Assembly: GCA_025362295.1 (NCBI GenBank)
Contig: JANYGX010000037.1
Location: forward strand, 1 to 45,385
Length of the DNA: 45,385 nt
Reading direction: 5' to 3'
Origin: Sphingomonadales bacterium
GTDB taxonomy: Bacteria; Pseudomonadota; Alphaproteobacteria; Sphingomonadales; Sphingomonadaceae
Shown: positions 27,397 through 36,374 of the stretch, piece after piece
How positions within the stretch are numbered: position 1 is the first letter of the stretch
Layout of the letters: the number at the start of each line of letters is the position of its first letter
Program-made: the position numbers and the translations under genes
Notes under the pieces: generated by a model
The model's input: the letters and a program-made list of their open reading frames with translations, nothing else
What the model was told of the DNA's origin: nothing
The model's database searches: none

Positions 27397-27597
27397 ATGA
27401 GAAATTTATCACACCCCATACACAGTTACAATCAAGCCGCGCTTGGTCGATTGGCCATGTGCCTTCTTGAGCATGAGCCTCAAGCAAACGCCGCTGATGC
27501 GCGGTCTACGCTTAACATCCGTCTCGGCGCCTACAAGCCACAAAGTATTATGCTGGACCGGGTTGTTGGCGCCTATTTTGGTTCCGAAAATTTTTAG
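27397..27597 (+). CDS. Hypothetical small protein (66 aa)
   Basis: The 66 codons start MRNLSHPIHS and end GAYFGSENF. I recognise no domain. Base use in the middle (GC-rich third positions) looks coding, but no ribosome binding site is visible before the ATG, and a leaderless start is possible. TTAA-N6-TTAA lies at 27360-27373, close to a CtrA half-site pattern. A strong terminator at 27710-27741 would end its transcript. Confidence 0.4.
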   Translation: MRNLSHPIHSYNQAALGRLAMCLLEHEPQANAADARSTLNIRLGAYKPQSIMLDRVVGAYFGSENF

Positions 27598-27612
27598 TAA
27601 TGTTTATTAGCC

Positions 27613-27628
27613 TTAACAGGTTGTTAAC
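27613..27628. promoter_or_regulatory. CtrA-type binding box
   Basis: TTAA at 27613-27616, seven bases, then TTAAC at 27624-27628: an exact match to the CtrA consensus TTAA-N7-TTAAC. If it is a -35-region box for rightward transcription, a transcript would begin near 27660 and end at the terminator at 27710-27741. It lies beside rcdA, fliQ and cckA, whose biology is CtrA-linked. About one such match is not surprising by chance in a window of this size. Confidence 0.45.
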
Positions 27629-27709
27629 CACAATCTGTTAATTTTGAAATTGATCAGTTCTAATTAAGCCATGCCTGAACTGGTCCACTCTGTATTGTAC
27701 CTTCGTATT

Positions 27710-27741
27710 GTGGCCGGTCCAGTTGAACCGGCCACTTTTTT
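27710..27741 (+). terminator. Strong rho-independent terminator
   Basis: A perfect 9-bp GC-rich stem (GTGGCCGGT/ACCGGCCAC, 27710-27718 with 27727-27735), an 8-nt loop and six Ts. It is oriented for + strand transcription, toward the 3' end of hsp20 on the other strand. The only + strand candidates upstream are the 66-aa ORF or a short RNA starting after the CtrA-like box. Confidence 0.85.
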
Positions 27742-27757
27742 ATTGATGCGGCAGAGA

Positions 27758-28234
27758 TTATGCAGCCAACTTGTGTGCTTCAATCACTGTTTCATGGCTG
27801 GTATTAATATCAATACGACGAGGCTTTTTATGCTCGGGCACTTCGCGTACCAGGTCAATATTGAGCAAGCCATTGACGTAACTTGCTTGTGTCACCTTGA
27901 TGATGTCTGCAAGCTGAAAGCGCCGTTCAAAGGCACGTTTGCCTATGCCGCGATGTAAAAAACTTCGCGAGGCGGCATCTTCCGTTTCTTTTGTGCGGCC
28001 TGTTACAATCAAGGTGTTTTCCTGAACCGTAATATCGATTTCATCACTGTCAAAACCAGCTGCAGCAATTTGAACGCGGTAGTTGTCGTCGCCTGTTTTC
28101 TCAATGTTGTAGGGCGGGTAGGTATTTTCGCTTGTCTCGCCGCGTGTGGCAAAATCCATCAGGCGGCTTAAATTTTCATAACCCACTGAAGAGCGCAGCA
28201 GAGGTGCAAAATCAAAATTGCGAGCAAGTGTCAT
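27758..28234 (-). CDS. Small heat shock protein (Hsp20/IbpA family)
   Basis: A 158-residue holdase chaperone with a central alpha-crystallin domain (about 45-135: PPYNIEKTGDDNYRVQIAAA, then ENTLIVTGR, RAFERRFQL and GLLNIDLVREVPE). The start chosen is ATG 28234, 9 nt after AAAAGGA. An ATG at 28243 lies directly against the Shine-Dalgarno and is unlikely to be used. The sequence before the start can fold into a ROSE-like hairpin that hides AGGA, so heat should switch on translation. It converges on the small transcript ending at 27741. Confidence 0.93.
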   Translation of the reverse strand: MTLARNFDFAPLLRSSVGYENLSRLMDFATRGETSENTYPPYNIEKTGDDNYRVQIAAAGFDSDEIDITVQENTLIVTGRTKETEDAASRSFLHRGIGKRAFERRFQLADIIKVTQASYVNGLLNIDLVREVPEHKKPRRIDINTSHETVIEAHKLAA

Positions 28235-28325
28235 AGTTGTCATTCCTTTTATAGCGATTGACGTGGTTGAGCCTGCCACCATGGCCAGGCTGTCGTGTCG
28301 AAACCCATATCTGGCATTCCGATAC
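28235..28325 (-). promoter_or_regulatory. ROSE-like RNA thermometer in the hsp20 5' UTR
   Basis: In the mRNA sense, bases 28262 to 28239 can form GUCA-A-UC(G)CU-loop-AGGA-A-UGAC. The Shine-Dalgarno AGGA pairs with UCGCU with one bulged G, as in the conserved UYGCU motif of ROSE elements, and is closed by GUCA/UGAC. A stronger hairpin (AGCCTG/CAGGCT, 28270-28291) lies upstream, matching the usual ROSE layout of stable 5' stems and a weak 3' stem. CTTGAAA at 28359-28353 could be the -35 of an RpoH promoter giving a leader of about 90 nt. Confidence 0.65.
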
Positions 28326-28403
28326 GTTTCAGATGTGCATTAACCCATATTCTTTCAAGAGGGGCTTCACCTTGGCTCAAGTTTGTGACATACCGTTATC
28401 TGG

Positions 28404-28919
28404 ATGGAACACGATTCAACTCATAAAATAGCAGATGCAGAGGATAGTGCCGCTCTAATGGTGCACTTTCAGCTCACCCCGAAGCTCATTGACAGCCTGT
28501 ATCAAGAGGCGATGTCGCTGGCTGAAGATGCTCGAAGCTATTTTGATCATGTCGGCCAATGGGATCGAAAACGGCTTGAGCCGATGGACCGGGTAATGTT
28601 TTCATGCGAATCACTCAAAGTCACCACTCGGCTGATGCACGCCATTTCTTGGCTGCTGGTGCGGAAGGCGGTGCAAGCTGGTGAAATGGCGGAAGCCGAA
28701 GCGTTACACCCTGATCGGCGGCTGGGACGGGCCAGTCCAACCAATGCCGACGATGCAACCCGCATGAAAACGCTTCCCAATATGGCCGGACGCCTAGTGT
28801 CGCGCAGTGTCGATCTGCACAACAGGCTGAAACGCCTTGAAGACCAGATGCTCAGGGATATAACGGTGGATGACAGCCCTGCACGCTCGTTGATGCAACG
28901 GATAGAACGGGCTTTTTAG
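28404..28919 (+). CDS. rcdA: DUF1465 / RcdA-type cell-cycle adaptor
   Basis: A 171-residue helical protein of the DUF1465 family, to which Caulobacter RcdA (regulator of CtrA degradation) belongs. Recognisable family segments are FQLTPKLIDSLYQEAMSLAEDARSYF, then FSCESLKVTTRLMHAISWLL and LHPDRRLG. In Caulobacter, RcdA is an adaptor that delivers substrates to ClpXP together with CpdR and PopA. The same role here is inferred from family and from the neighbouring cckA. Divergent from hsp20, with 169 bp between the starts. Confidence 0.75.
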   Translation: MEHDSTHKIADAEDSAALMVHFQLTPKLIDSLYQEAMSLAEDARSYFDHVGQWDRKRLEPMDRVMFSCESLKVTTRLMHAISWLLVRKAVQAGEMAEAEALHPDRRLGRASPTNADDATRMKTLPNMAGRLVSRSVDLHNRLKRLEDQMLRDITVDDSPARSLMQRIERAF

Positions 28920-28956
28920 ATTTTCTTCAGCCGTCTGCCTCAACAACAATTAGGTC

Positions 28957-28972
28957 TTAACACCGTCTTTAC
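28957..28972. promoter_or_regulatory. Near-consensus CtrA box before fliQ
   Basis: TTAA-N7-TTTAC differs from TTAA-N7-TTAAC by one base and ends 14 nt before the fliQ ATG. CtrA control of fliQ-fliR-flhB is known in Caulobacter. The box is so close to the start that it would suit repression or a start site inside the leader, so the call is weak. Confidence 0.3.
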
Positions 28973-28986
28973 CATAACGCGCCATT

Positions 28987-29277
28987 ATGGCGATTATGAA
29001 TGGTTCTGAAATTCTTGATGTGGCGCGAGATGCGCTGTGGACTTTGTTGCTGGTGGCCTCACCCGTTCTGGTGGTGGCCTTGGTGGTTGGTCTGGTTATA
29101 TCCCTGTTTCAGGCACTGACACAAATCCAGGAACAAACACTCACCTTTGTGCCCAAATTATTTGCCATAGTTATCACACTGCTTATTGCACTGCCGTTTA
29201 TGGGGGCGCGCATGGACGGGTTGATGCACAGATTGGCGGAACATGTCATCACTGGTGACAGCGGCAAGAGTGGATAA
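28987..29277 (+). CDS. fliQ: Flagellar export apparatus protein FliQ
   Basis: A 96-residue inner membrane protein with two long helices (LLLVASPVLVVALVVGLVISLFQA and FAIVITLLIALPFMG) joined by the conserved TQIQEQTLTFVPK loop. With FliP and FliR it forms the export gate of the flagellar type III secretion system. ATG 28996 is an alternative start that better fits relatives. fliP is not present in the window. It begins the fliQ-fliR-flhB cluster. Confidence 0.93.
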   Translation: MAIMNGSEILDVARDALWTLLLVASPVLVVALVVGLVISLFQALTQIQEQTLTFVPKLFAIVITLLIALPFMGARMDGLMHRLAEHVITGDSGKSG

Positions 29278-29285
29278 GTTTAGTC

Positions 29286-30047
29286 GTGCCAGCTTATCTA
29301 ACAGCAGATATTATAGGCTACATGCTGGTGTTTGCCCGTGTTGGTGTAATGCTGAGCCTAATGCCTGGGTTTAGCGATGAAAGCACGCCTGTCCGATTGC
29401 GACTGATGCTGGGCTTATTTCTGTCGGCGATTATTTATCCGACTGTGTTGCTGGATTTGCCGCCCACGCCAAAATCCGTGCCAACCCTTGCAGTACTTTT
29501 GTTTCATGAAATTGTACTTGGCGCTTTGCTTGGCGGAGCGTCGCGGTTGGTGTTGCAGTCCCTTCATATTGCCGGATCAATCATTGCCAACCAGATCGGG
29601 CTTGCTGCAGCGACTTTGTTTGATCCATCGCAAGGTGGGCAGGCCACAGTCGTGACGCGCTTCATGGGAGTGGTTGGTGTGGTGCTGATTTTTGCATCTG
29701 GCTTGCATCACAGCCTCATCATCGGTGTGGTGCATTCATACGCTTTATTTTCGCCGTGTTCACCGATCATGACAGCTGACTTTGCCAAAATGACCATTGA
29801 TATCGTGGCACAAACATTTGCTCTCGGTGTGCAATTGGCAGCACCGTTTTTAATTTTCGGGCTTATTTTTAATTTTGGTTTGGGGCTTATCTCTCGCCTT
29901 GTGCCGGCCATACAAATTTTTTTTGTTGCTCAGCCACTCACCATGCTCTTCGGCTTTGCCTTGTTTGCTGCTGTGATTGGCACAACGATGACCGTTTTTG
30001 TGGCCCATTTTCAAGCCCTGCTTGAACCGATGATCGGTAAACAATGA
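29286..30047 (+). CDS. fliR: Flagellar export apparatus protein FliR
   Basis: A 253-residue membrane protein with about six helices. Typical segments are FARVGVMLSLMPGF at the N-terminus and the C-terminal FFVAQPLTMLFGFALF. It is the single-copy component of the FliPQR gate. GTG 29286 is the start, 8 nt after fliQ, and its end overlaps the flhB start by 4 nt. Confidence 0.93.
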   Translation: MPAYLTADIIGYMLVFARVGVMLSLMPGFSDESTPVRLRLMLGLFLSAIIYPTVLLDLPPTPKSVPTLAVLLFHEIVLGALLGGASRLVLQSLHIAGSIIANQIGLAAATLFDPSQGGQATVVTRFMGVVGVVLIFASGLHHSLIIGVVHSYALFSPCSPIMTADFAKMTIDIVAQTFALGVQLAAPFLIFGLIFNFGLGLISRLVPAIQIFFVAQPLTMLFGFALFAAVIGTTMTVFVAHFQALLEPMIGKQ

Positions 30048-31168
30048 TGGCAGAAGGTGGCAGCGAGAGCGACGATAAAACAGAAGAGCCGTCGCAAAAA
30101 CGTATTGATGATGCCAGGGAAAAAGGCGATGTGCCGCGTAGCGGTGAACTTAAGCATGCGGGTATGTTTGTGGCAGGTTGGGTGGTTATCGGCAGTTTGT
30201 CCTTAAGCACAGTGTCGCAGCTTATGCCAATGATGAAAAACTTGCTTGGTACAGCCAATCAATATGGCTTCAACGCCAAAGACACACAGATGCTGGGCTT
30301 TGATATCACAAAAAATACTGGTTTGGCGTTGCTGTTGCCGTTTACAGTGTTCATGATTGCAGGCCTTGCCGGTGGTTTGTCGCAAGGTCGGCCAACAGTG
30401 TCGTGGAGCAAGGTTGCGCCCAAGTGGTCCAAACTCAATCCAGTGGCTGGCTGGAAACGCTTGTTTGGCATGGCATCGTTCATTGAGTTTGGAAAAACTC
30501 TGCTCAAATTTGTCGTCATCACGTGGCTCGTCTCAATTATAGTCTGGCCCCACCTTGCCCGCCTCGAGACCATTTTGAATGATGACGCCATAGGCCTCTT
30601 GGTGCTTATCAAGGGGCTGGTCACAAAAATGTTTTTCGTGGTTGCAATATTCGTCGTTGTTCTTGCCATGGCCGATTACACCTATCAGCGTTTTGCCTTT
30701 TTCAAACGGATGCGAATGAGCAAACAAGAGTTAAAAGATGAATACAAGCAATCTGAAGGTGATCCACACATCAAGGCCCGCATTCGCGGCTTGCGTCTCA
30801 GCCGGGCACGCAAACGCATGATGGCTGCCGTGCCGTCGGCAGATGTAATTATTACCAACCCGACCCACTATGCCGTGGCGCTACGCTATGAACATGGCAA
30901 ACAAGGTGCGCCTCGCGTGGTTGCTAAAGGCGTCGATAGCATGGCCCAGCGCATTCGTGCACTGGCGACAGAGCATGAGGTGCCACTGGTGGAAAGCCCG
31001 CCACTGGCTCGCTCTTTGTATGCCAGTGTTGGTATTGACGAGGAAATCCAGCCAGAACATTATAAGGCTGTTGCCGAAATTATCAGCGCAATTCTCAAAT
31101 TACGTTCGAAACTCCCTGGCAGGTCGTTTGCCAGTAATCAATTGTCAAGTGACAGGCCTCAAGGATAG
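30044..31168 (+). CDS. flhB: Flagellar export switch protein FlhB
   Basis: A 374-residue protein with an N-terminal TEEPSQKRIDDAREKGDVPRS signature, four membrane helices and a cytoplasmic domain with the autocleavage site NPTH (272-275). Cleavage between N and P switches secretion from rod/hook to filament substrates. The C-terminal tail after residue 355 is low in conservation, as usual. It is translationally coupled to fliR. The next gene, cckA, begins 16 nt after the stop. Confidence 0.95.
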   Translation: MMAEGGSESDDKTEEPSQKRIDDAREKGDVPRSGELKHAGMFVAGWVVIGSLSLSTVSQLMPMMKNLLGTANQYGFNAKDTQMLGFDITKNTGLALLLPFTVFMIAGLAGGLSQGRPTVSWSKVAPKWSKLNPVAGWKRLFGMASFIEFGKTLLKFVVITWLVSIIVWPHLARLETILNDDAIGLLVLIKGLVTKMFFVVAIFVVVLAMADYTYQRFAFFKRMRMSKQELKDEYKQSEGDPHIKARIRGLRLSRARKRMMAAVPSADVIITNPTHYAVALRYEHGKQGAPRVVAKGVDSMAQRIRALATEHEVPLVESPPLARSLYASVGIDEEIQPEHYKAVAEIISAILKLRSKLPGRSFASNQLSSDRPQG

Positions 31169-31184
31169 CGTTAGACAAAAGATC

Positions 31185-33515
31185 ATGGCTATACACATAA
31201 AATCAAACTTCATCAGTTTTGATCGTCCGGCTCTAGCGGAGAACACAGAACAGGTTGTGCGCACAGCTGTCGTCGCCATTATATTAGGGTTGCTTTCGGC
31301 TGTTTTGATTGGTTGGGGCACAGGCCTTTGGCAAATTGCTGTTCTCTACAGTGGTGTGTTGATGGCCACATCCGCTGTTGCTTTAACACTGGCGCTGATG
31401 CGCCGACACGAACGCAGCACAGGCCTCCCCAACCGTGAGATTTTACAAGAGGCACTTAACAGTAGTGTCGTCGCCCTCGCTGTTACAAACAAGGCTGGCA
31501 AACTTGTTTGCGCCAACCGGGCTTATGGTGAACTGTTTGGCGGCTACCCGGTGCCGGATGCGGAAATCGTCAGCGATGCTTATGAGATTACGCATAAAGC
31601 GTTGCCGCAGCACGGCGAATATCAGTTGTGGCAAGTCGAGCCACATAAAAATGTTAAATTGCTTGCAGAAGCAACCAGTGCTATTAGTGGCTTTACCGGC
31701 GGATGGTTTGCGGCTTTTGATATTCCCTTATTGCTGGTCTCCGTCGCTGGCGAAATATTGGCGGCCAATGCAGCACTTGGCCCATTAATTGGCCGGACCA
31801 CAGACAGCTTTCAGGGTAGAGCGCTTGCTGACATTTTTGACATGGCAGACAATAATATTAATGCTGTTCAAGATGACGGCAAGGCCGTAGCTGTGCGGTT
31901 TCAGGAAATTCCACTTCTTGCTAAGGGCAGTGAAATCATCGGGCATTTGTTTCGGGTGGAAGCGGCTTTGCCAACACTGATAGCAAGCTCTGGTCAGATC
32001 GGTGCTGAGATGACAACGGCAATCGTGCCAGATTTTATCGAGCGCGTGCCACTGGCGTTGGCATTGGCGGACCGCGATGGTCGTCTCATCTATGCCAATT
32101 TATCATTTCGCACCATAACAAGTGCCAAACTCGGAGACACGGTTCTCTATCCATCTGATTTAATGACACCAGAAGACCGTGCGCCTGTGTCTGATCTGGT
32201 GCGCCGGGTTGGTGCCGGCGCTGCCGCTGGCCAGAAGATGATGGTGCGGTTGAAGGCCAATCCCGATGAAGCGGTGCAATTGAGTGTGACGCAAGCGGGT
32301 GCTGGTGCACCGGCCTCTGTGGTGTTGACCCTCAGTGATAATGCCGAACAAAAGCGACTCGAACAGCAGGTGGCCCAAGGCCAGCGCATGCAGTCTGTTG
32401 GCCAGCTGGCAGGCGGCATCGCCCACGACTTCAATAATATTTTGACCGTTATTATTGGTTTTTGTGATTTGCTGTTGCAGCGCCATCCGCCGGGCGATGC
32501 ATCGTTTGCAGACATACAGCAGGTGCTGAGCAACGCCAATCGGGCTGCGGCACTGGTGAAACAACTGCTGGCCTTCTCGCGCCAGCAAACACTCCGACCA
32601 TCAATTGTGCAAGTGACAGATGTAATTTCTGAACAAGTCACCACCCTGAAGCGGCTGATCGGCGAGCGTGTGATGCTTGAAGTTATTCACGGTCGCAATC
32701 TTGGCTACGTGCGGGTGGACCCAGGCCAGTTTGATCAGGTGATGTTCAATCTGGTGGTCAATGCACGGGATGCGCTGACGGAAGGTGGCACGATTACCGT
32801 GCGCACCCGCGCTGTTGCTGCAAACGATCTACCCGCTCAAGGTGAAAACCTTATGCCCAAAGGGGCCTATGTGGAAATTGAAGTGGCAGACACCGGTACG
32901 GGCATACCGGCTGAGGTGTTGCCAAAAATATTCGAACCGTTTTTTACAACCAAAGATGTCGGCAAGGGCACAGGGCTTGGCCTGTCCACGGTTTACGGCA
33001 TCATCAAACAATCCAGCGGTTTTATATTCGTCAATTCTGTTCAGGGTGCCGGCACAACATTCTCGGTTTATCTACCTGTGCATGATGCGCCGGTTATCGT
33101 TCCAGAGGCTATCAAAGCGTCTGGCATTGATGATTTGTGGGGCCACGGCACAATACTTCTTGTCGAAGATGAAGACGCTGTTCGCATCTTCGCCTCAAAA
33201 GCCCTTGAACGAAAAGGTTACAAGGTTCTGGCCGCAGCGTCTGGCGAAGAGGCGCTTAACATTGTGACGGCTTCGACCGACACGATTGATCTTGTTGTGT
33301 CGGATGTGGTGATGCCGAATATGGACGGGCCAACCCTGATCAAACATATTCGGGAGAGATTGCCAGCCGTCAAAATCATTTTCATTTCAGGCTATGCCGA
33401 GGAAACCCTGCGCAAATCCATCGACACACCCGATGTGGCTTTTTTGCCGAAACCATTCAGTCTTAAAGATCTTGCGCAGGCCGTCAAACGTGTGCTTGAC
33501 GATAAAAAACCATGA
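31185..33515 (+). CDS. cckA: Hybrid sensor histidine kinase CckA
   Basis: A 776-residue kinase at the top of the CtrA phosphorelay. It has two membrane helices (about 25-45 and 50-72), PAS-like regions (about 85-165, 180-280 and 290-385), a HisKA domain with H414 in GGIAHDFNN, a HATPase_c domain (ending in [19 protein letters not shown]) and a C-terminal receiver domain with D707 ([10 protein letters not shown]). In Caulobacter, CckA passes phosphate through ChpT to CtrA and CpdR. The frame is open far into flhB, but ATG 31185 gives the expected start before the first helix. It probably shares the flagellar operon transcript. Confidence 0.9.
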   Translation: MAIHIKSNFISFDRPALAENTEQVVRTAVVAIILGLLSAVLIGWGTGLWQIAVLYSGVLMATSAVALTLALMRRHERSTGLPNREILQEALNSSVVALAVTNKAGKLVCANRAYGELFGGYPVPDAEIVSDAYEITHKALPQHGEYQLWQVEPHKNVKLLAEATSAISGFTGGWFAAFDIPLLLVSVAGEILAANAALGPLIGRTTDSFQGRALADIFDMADNNINAVQDDGKAVAVRFQEIPLLAKGSEIIGHLFRVEAALPTLIASSGQIGAEMTTAIVPDFIERVPLALALADRDGRLIYANLSFRTITSAKLGDTVLYPSDLMTPEDRAPVSDLVRRVGAGAAAGQKMMVRLKANPDEAVQLSVTQAGAGAPASVVLTLSDNAEQKRLEQQVAQGQRMQSVGQLAGGIAHDFNNILTVIIGFCDLLLQRHPPGDASFADIQQVLSNANRAAALVKQLLAFSRQQTLRPSIVQVTDVISEQVTTLKRLIGERVMLEVIHGRNLGYVRVDPGQFDQVMFNLVVNARDALTEGGTITVRTRAVAANDLPAQGENLMPKGAYVEIEVADTGTGIPAEVLPKIFEPFFTTKDVGKGTGLGLSTVYGIIKQSSGFIFVNSVQGAGTTFSVYLPVHDAPVIVPEAIKASGIDDLWGHGTILLVEDEDAVRIFASKALERKGYKVLAAASGEEALNIVTASTDTIDLVVSDVVMPNMDGPTLIKHIRERLPAVKIIFISGYAEETLRKSIDTPDVAFLPKPFSLKDLAQAVKRVLDDKKP

Positions 33516-33594
33516 TTTATCTGCGACAGATTGCCTATTCTATGGGTGAGGGCTTTTCATTTGTGAAACGGCTGTTATAACACGCAAATCTTAT

Positions 33595-33669
33595 TGGGAC
33601 GTCGCCAAGCGGTAAGGCAGCGGCTTTTGATGCCGCCATTCCCAGGTTCGATCCCTGGCGTCCCAGCCA
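33595..33669 (+). tRNA. tRNA-Gln (anticodon TTG)
   Basis: The acceptor stem TGGGACG/CGTCCCA closes a full cloverleaf. The anticodon stem GCGGC/GCCGC holds the loop TTTTGAT, giving anticodon TTG. The T arm reads CCCAGGTTCGATCCCTGG. CCA is encoded at 33667-33669. It stands alone between cckA and rpoD. Confidence 0.95.
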
Positions 33670-33688
33670 TATTTTAATGAATATAATA

Positions 33689-36319
33689 TTAAACATCAAG
33701 AAAGCTGCGCATCTTCCTTGAACGGCTTGGGTGCTTCAGTTTCCTGAGTGCTTTCGCCTCGATCTGGCGGATACGCTCGCGCGTCACCGAGAATTGCTGG
33801 CCAACCTCCTCAAGTGTGTGATCGGTGTTCATGCCGATACCAAATCGCATGCGCAGAACACGCTCTTCACGCGCTGTGAGTGATGCCAGAACACGCGTCA
33901 CTGTATCTTTGAGATTGGCATGAACCGCGGCATCGACCGGCAGCACGGCATTCTTGTCCTCGATGAAATCACCAAGGTGTGAATCCTCTTCATCACCCAC
34001 GGGGGTTTCAAGACTGATCGGCTCCTTGGCAATTTTCATCACCTTGCGAACCTTTTCAAGCGGCATCGACAGCCGCTCGGCAAGCTCCTCCGGTGTGGCT
34101 TCGCGGCCGATCTCGTGCATCATCTGGCGGCTGGTACGGACCAGCTTGTTGATCGTCTCAATCATGTGCACCGGAATACGGATGGTGCGCGCCTGATCGG
34201 CAATTGAACGGGTGATCGCCTGCCGAATCCACCAAGTGGCGTAGGTTGAGAACTTGTAGCCGCGACGATATTCAAATTTATCAACCGCTTTCATCAAGCC
34301 AATATTGCCTTCCTGAATCAAGTCAAGAAACTGCAAACCTCGATTAGTATATTTTTTGGCGATCGAAATCACCAGACGGAGGTTGGCCTCGACCATCTCC
34401 TCCTTGGCAATACGCGCTTCTTTTTCGCCTTTTTGCACAGTATGGACGATGCGGCGGAATTCCTCCAACGTCACGCCAGTGACATTGGCAACCTCGGCAA
34501 TTTGTGCACGAATGTTATTAACGGGTTCGCGTTCCTGCTTGGTAAATGCCTCCCAGCCTTTACCCAGAGTGGATACGCGGTCGATCCAGTTTTCTTCCAG
34601 CTCATTCCCAAGATACGCATCAAGAAAAGAACGGCGTTGAATTTTATGCCGTTCAGCCAGCCGTAAAATCTGGCCGCCAAGCGACAGCAAGCGGCGATTG
34701 AGACCATAAAGCTGGTCAACCAGATACTCGATCTTGTTGTTGTGGAAATGAACGCTTTCTACCATTTCAGTCAGTTCAGCTTTTTGTTTCTGATACTTGG
34801 CTTCATTCGCTGAGCCAAAGCCTTCGTTCATGCGCGCAGCGTTCAGGCGCTGCTCCTGCAACTTGGCAAATTTCCTGTGCAGTGTGGTGATTTCGAGAAA
34901 CTGTTCCAGCGCCTTTGGTTTAAGCATTTCTTCCATCGCCGCCAGCGACATAGTGTTATCGTCATCATCTTCCTCAAAGGTCGGGCGGGGTGCACGCTGC
35001 TCGGTAAAGCTATCATCTTCATCGTCTGGCTTTGGCGGCTCGACGTGAACGACCTCTTCTTCTTCCTCTTTATAAGCCACAGCGGGCAGATCGGTTTGCT
35101 CGTCGCTTTCGACCTGCTCAACGGTTGGCTCCTTACCAAGCATGGCATCGAGATCGAGAATTTCACGCAGCAACATGCGACCTTCATTCAAAGCATCCGA
35201 CCACTGAATGATCGCATTGAAGGTGAGCGGACTTTCGCAAAGCCCGGCGATCATCGTGTCGCGGCCAGCCTCTATGCGCTTGGCAATGGAAATCTCGCCT
35301 TCGCGACTTAAAAGCTCTACTGCGCCCATTTCGCGCAAATACATGCGTACGGGATCGTCTGTGCGGTCAGCGGCTTCTTTTTTGATGGTTGTTATGGTAT
35401 ATTCCGGCGTGCCGCCATCATCATCAAGATCTGGCAATCCGTCAATTTCGCCGGTAGCGTCCTTGGCCTCAGCCACCACTTCCTCGGCATCATCATTCTC
35501 AACAATGTTGATCCCCATTTCGGAAATCATTGTCATCACATCTTCGATTTGCTCAGAAGCCATCTGGTCCTGTGGCAAAGTCGCATTAAGCTCATCGTAG
35601 GTAACATAGCCACGATCCTTGGCGCGAGCGAGCATCTTCTTGACAGCAAGCTCATCGGCCTTGCTTCGCACTGGCGCGTCAGTCGCTTCATCGACAGTAT
35701 CTTCTGTTACAACTTTTAACTTTTCAACAGGCGGCAATATTTTAACGGGCGTCACAGGTGCAGGCATAATAGATTCGGTCACTTTTGCAGGATGTTTCTT
35801 TGAAGCAGCGGATACAGTCTCTACAACAGTTTTGGTATCAGAAGTTTTGTTTACTTTAACTTTGCGCGTTGCATCTGTTTTATTGTGTATGGTTTTTTGA
35901 ATATTTGTCTTTGTTAAAACTTTCTGGGGCTTTTTTACGGCAGCTGTTTGCTTAACTTTATGTGAGGCTAACTTCACCAATGGTTTCGTAGGCGTTTTTT
36001 TTACAGGTGATTTTTTGGCTGCAAGTATTTTACCGACTGGTTTTTTAACGCCAATATTTTTTTTAGCAACAGATTGAGCGTTGTGCTTGGATGATACGGG
36101 TTTCGAAGGCGACACCTTTTGTATGACGCCTGTTTCCTTGGAATTTGCCTTGGCCGCTGGTTTGGTCATCGTTTTTGTTGCAGGCACCTTAGTTGTCGAC
36201 GCCTTGGACGCAGAGGTTTTCAATGCAGGAATTTTCGATATAGGGGTTTTTGATGCAGAAGCCTTGCTGGCGGCTTTTTTTATTGTTTTCAATCCAGCTT
36301 TGTTTTTTGTCTTAGGCAT
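33689..36319 (-). CDS. rpoD: Primary sigma factor RpoD with a lysine-rich N-terminal extension
   Basis: An 876-residue housekeeping sigma factor, longer than the usual 610-700. Residues 1 to about 215 are a Lys/Ala/Ser/Thr/Pro-rich low-complexity extension with histone H1-like repeats (KxxA, SKxP). Region 1.1 then begins near 222 ([18 protein letters not shown]), followed by region 1.2 ([19 protein letters not shown]), a non-conserved acidic insert, region 2 ([20 protein letters not shown] and [12 protein letters not shown]), and region 4 ([20 protein letters not shown]). The core is complete. The extension is not explained by a wrong start, because the frame is continuous and no alternative Met lies near region 1.1. 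It is 55 bp downstream of dnaG, and the two are probably co-transcribed. Confidence 0.96.
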   Translation of the reverse strand: MPKTKNKAGLKTIKKAASKASASKTPISKIPALKTSASKASTTKVPATKTMTKPAAKANSKETGVIQKVSPSKPVSSKHNAQSVAKKNIGVKKPVGKILAAKKSPVKKTPTKPLVKLASHKVKQTAAVKKPQKVLTKTNIQKTIHNKTDATRKVKVNKTSDTKTVVETVSAASKKHPAKVTESIMPAPVTPVKILPPVEKLKVVTEDTVDEATDAPVRSKADELAVKKMLARAKDRGYVTYDELNATLPQDQMASEQIEDVMTMISEMGINIVENDDAEEVVAEAKDATGEIDGLPDLDDDGGTPEYTITTIKKEAADRTDDPVRMYLREMGAVELLSREGEISIAKRIEAGRDTMIAGLCESPLTFNAIIQWSDALNEGRMLLREILDLDAMLGKEPTVEQVESDEQTDLPAVAYKEEEEEVVHVEPPKPDDEDDSFTEQRAPRPTFEEDDDDNTMSLAAMEEMLKPKALEQFLEITTLHRKFAKLQEQRLNAARMNEGFGSANEAKYQKQKAELTEMVESVHFHNNKIEYLVDQLYGLNRRLLSLGGQILRLAERHKIQRRSFLDAYLGNELEENWIDRVSTLGKGWEAFTKQEREPVNNIRAQIAEVANVTGVTLEEFRRIVHTVQKGEKEARIAKEEMVEANLRLVISIAKKYTNRGLQFLDLIQEGNIGLMKAVDKFEYRRGYKFSTYATWWIRQAITRSIADQARTIRIPVHMIETINKLVRTSRQMMHEIGREATPEELAERLSMPLEKVRKVMKIAKEPISLETPVGDEEDSHLGDFIEDKNAVLPVDAAVHANLKDTVTRVLASLTAREERVLRMRFGIGMNTDHTLEEVGQQFSVTRERIRQIEAKALRKLKHPSRSRKMRSFLDV

Positions 36320-36374
36320 CGGCGTACTCTTTTTTTATGTGTCAATTCCGGTATCGTGCAGTTTCAGTCAATCG

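Noticed and set aside
27671-27958. A 95-codon + strand ORF beginning at an ATG after the CtrA-like box
   Set aside because: It runs through the terminator at 27710-27741 and antisense through hsp20, which has clear family motifs on the other strand.
30870-31184. N-terminal extension of CckA (105 residues) reaching into flhB
   Set aside because: flhB is intact in this interval, and the ATG at 31185 gives a normal CckA start before the first membrane helix.
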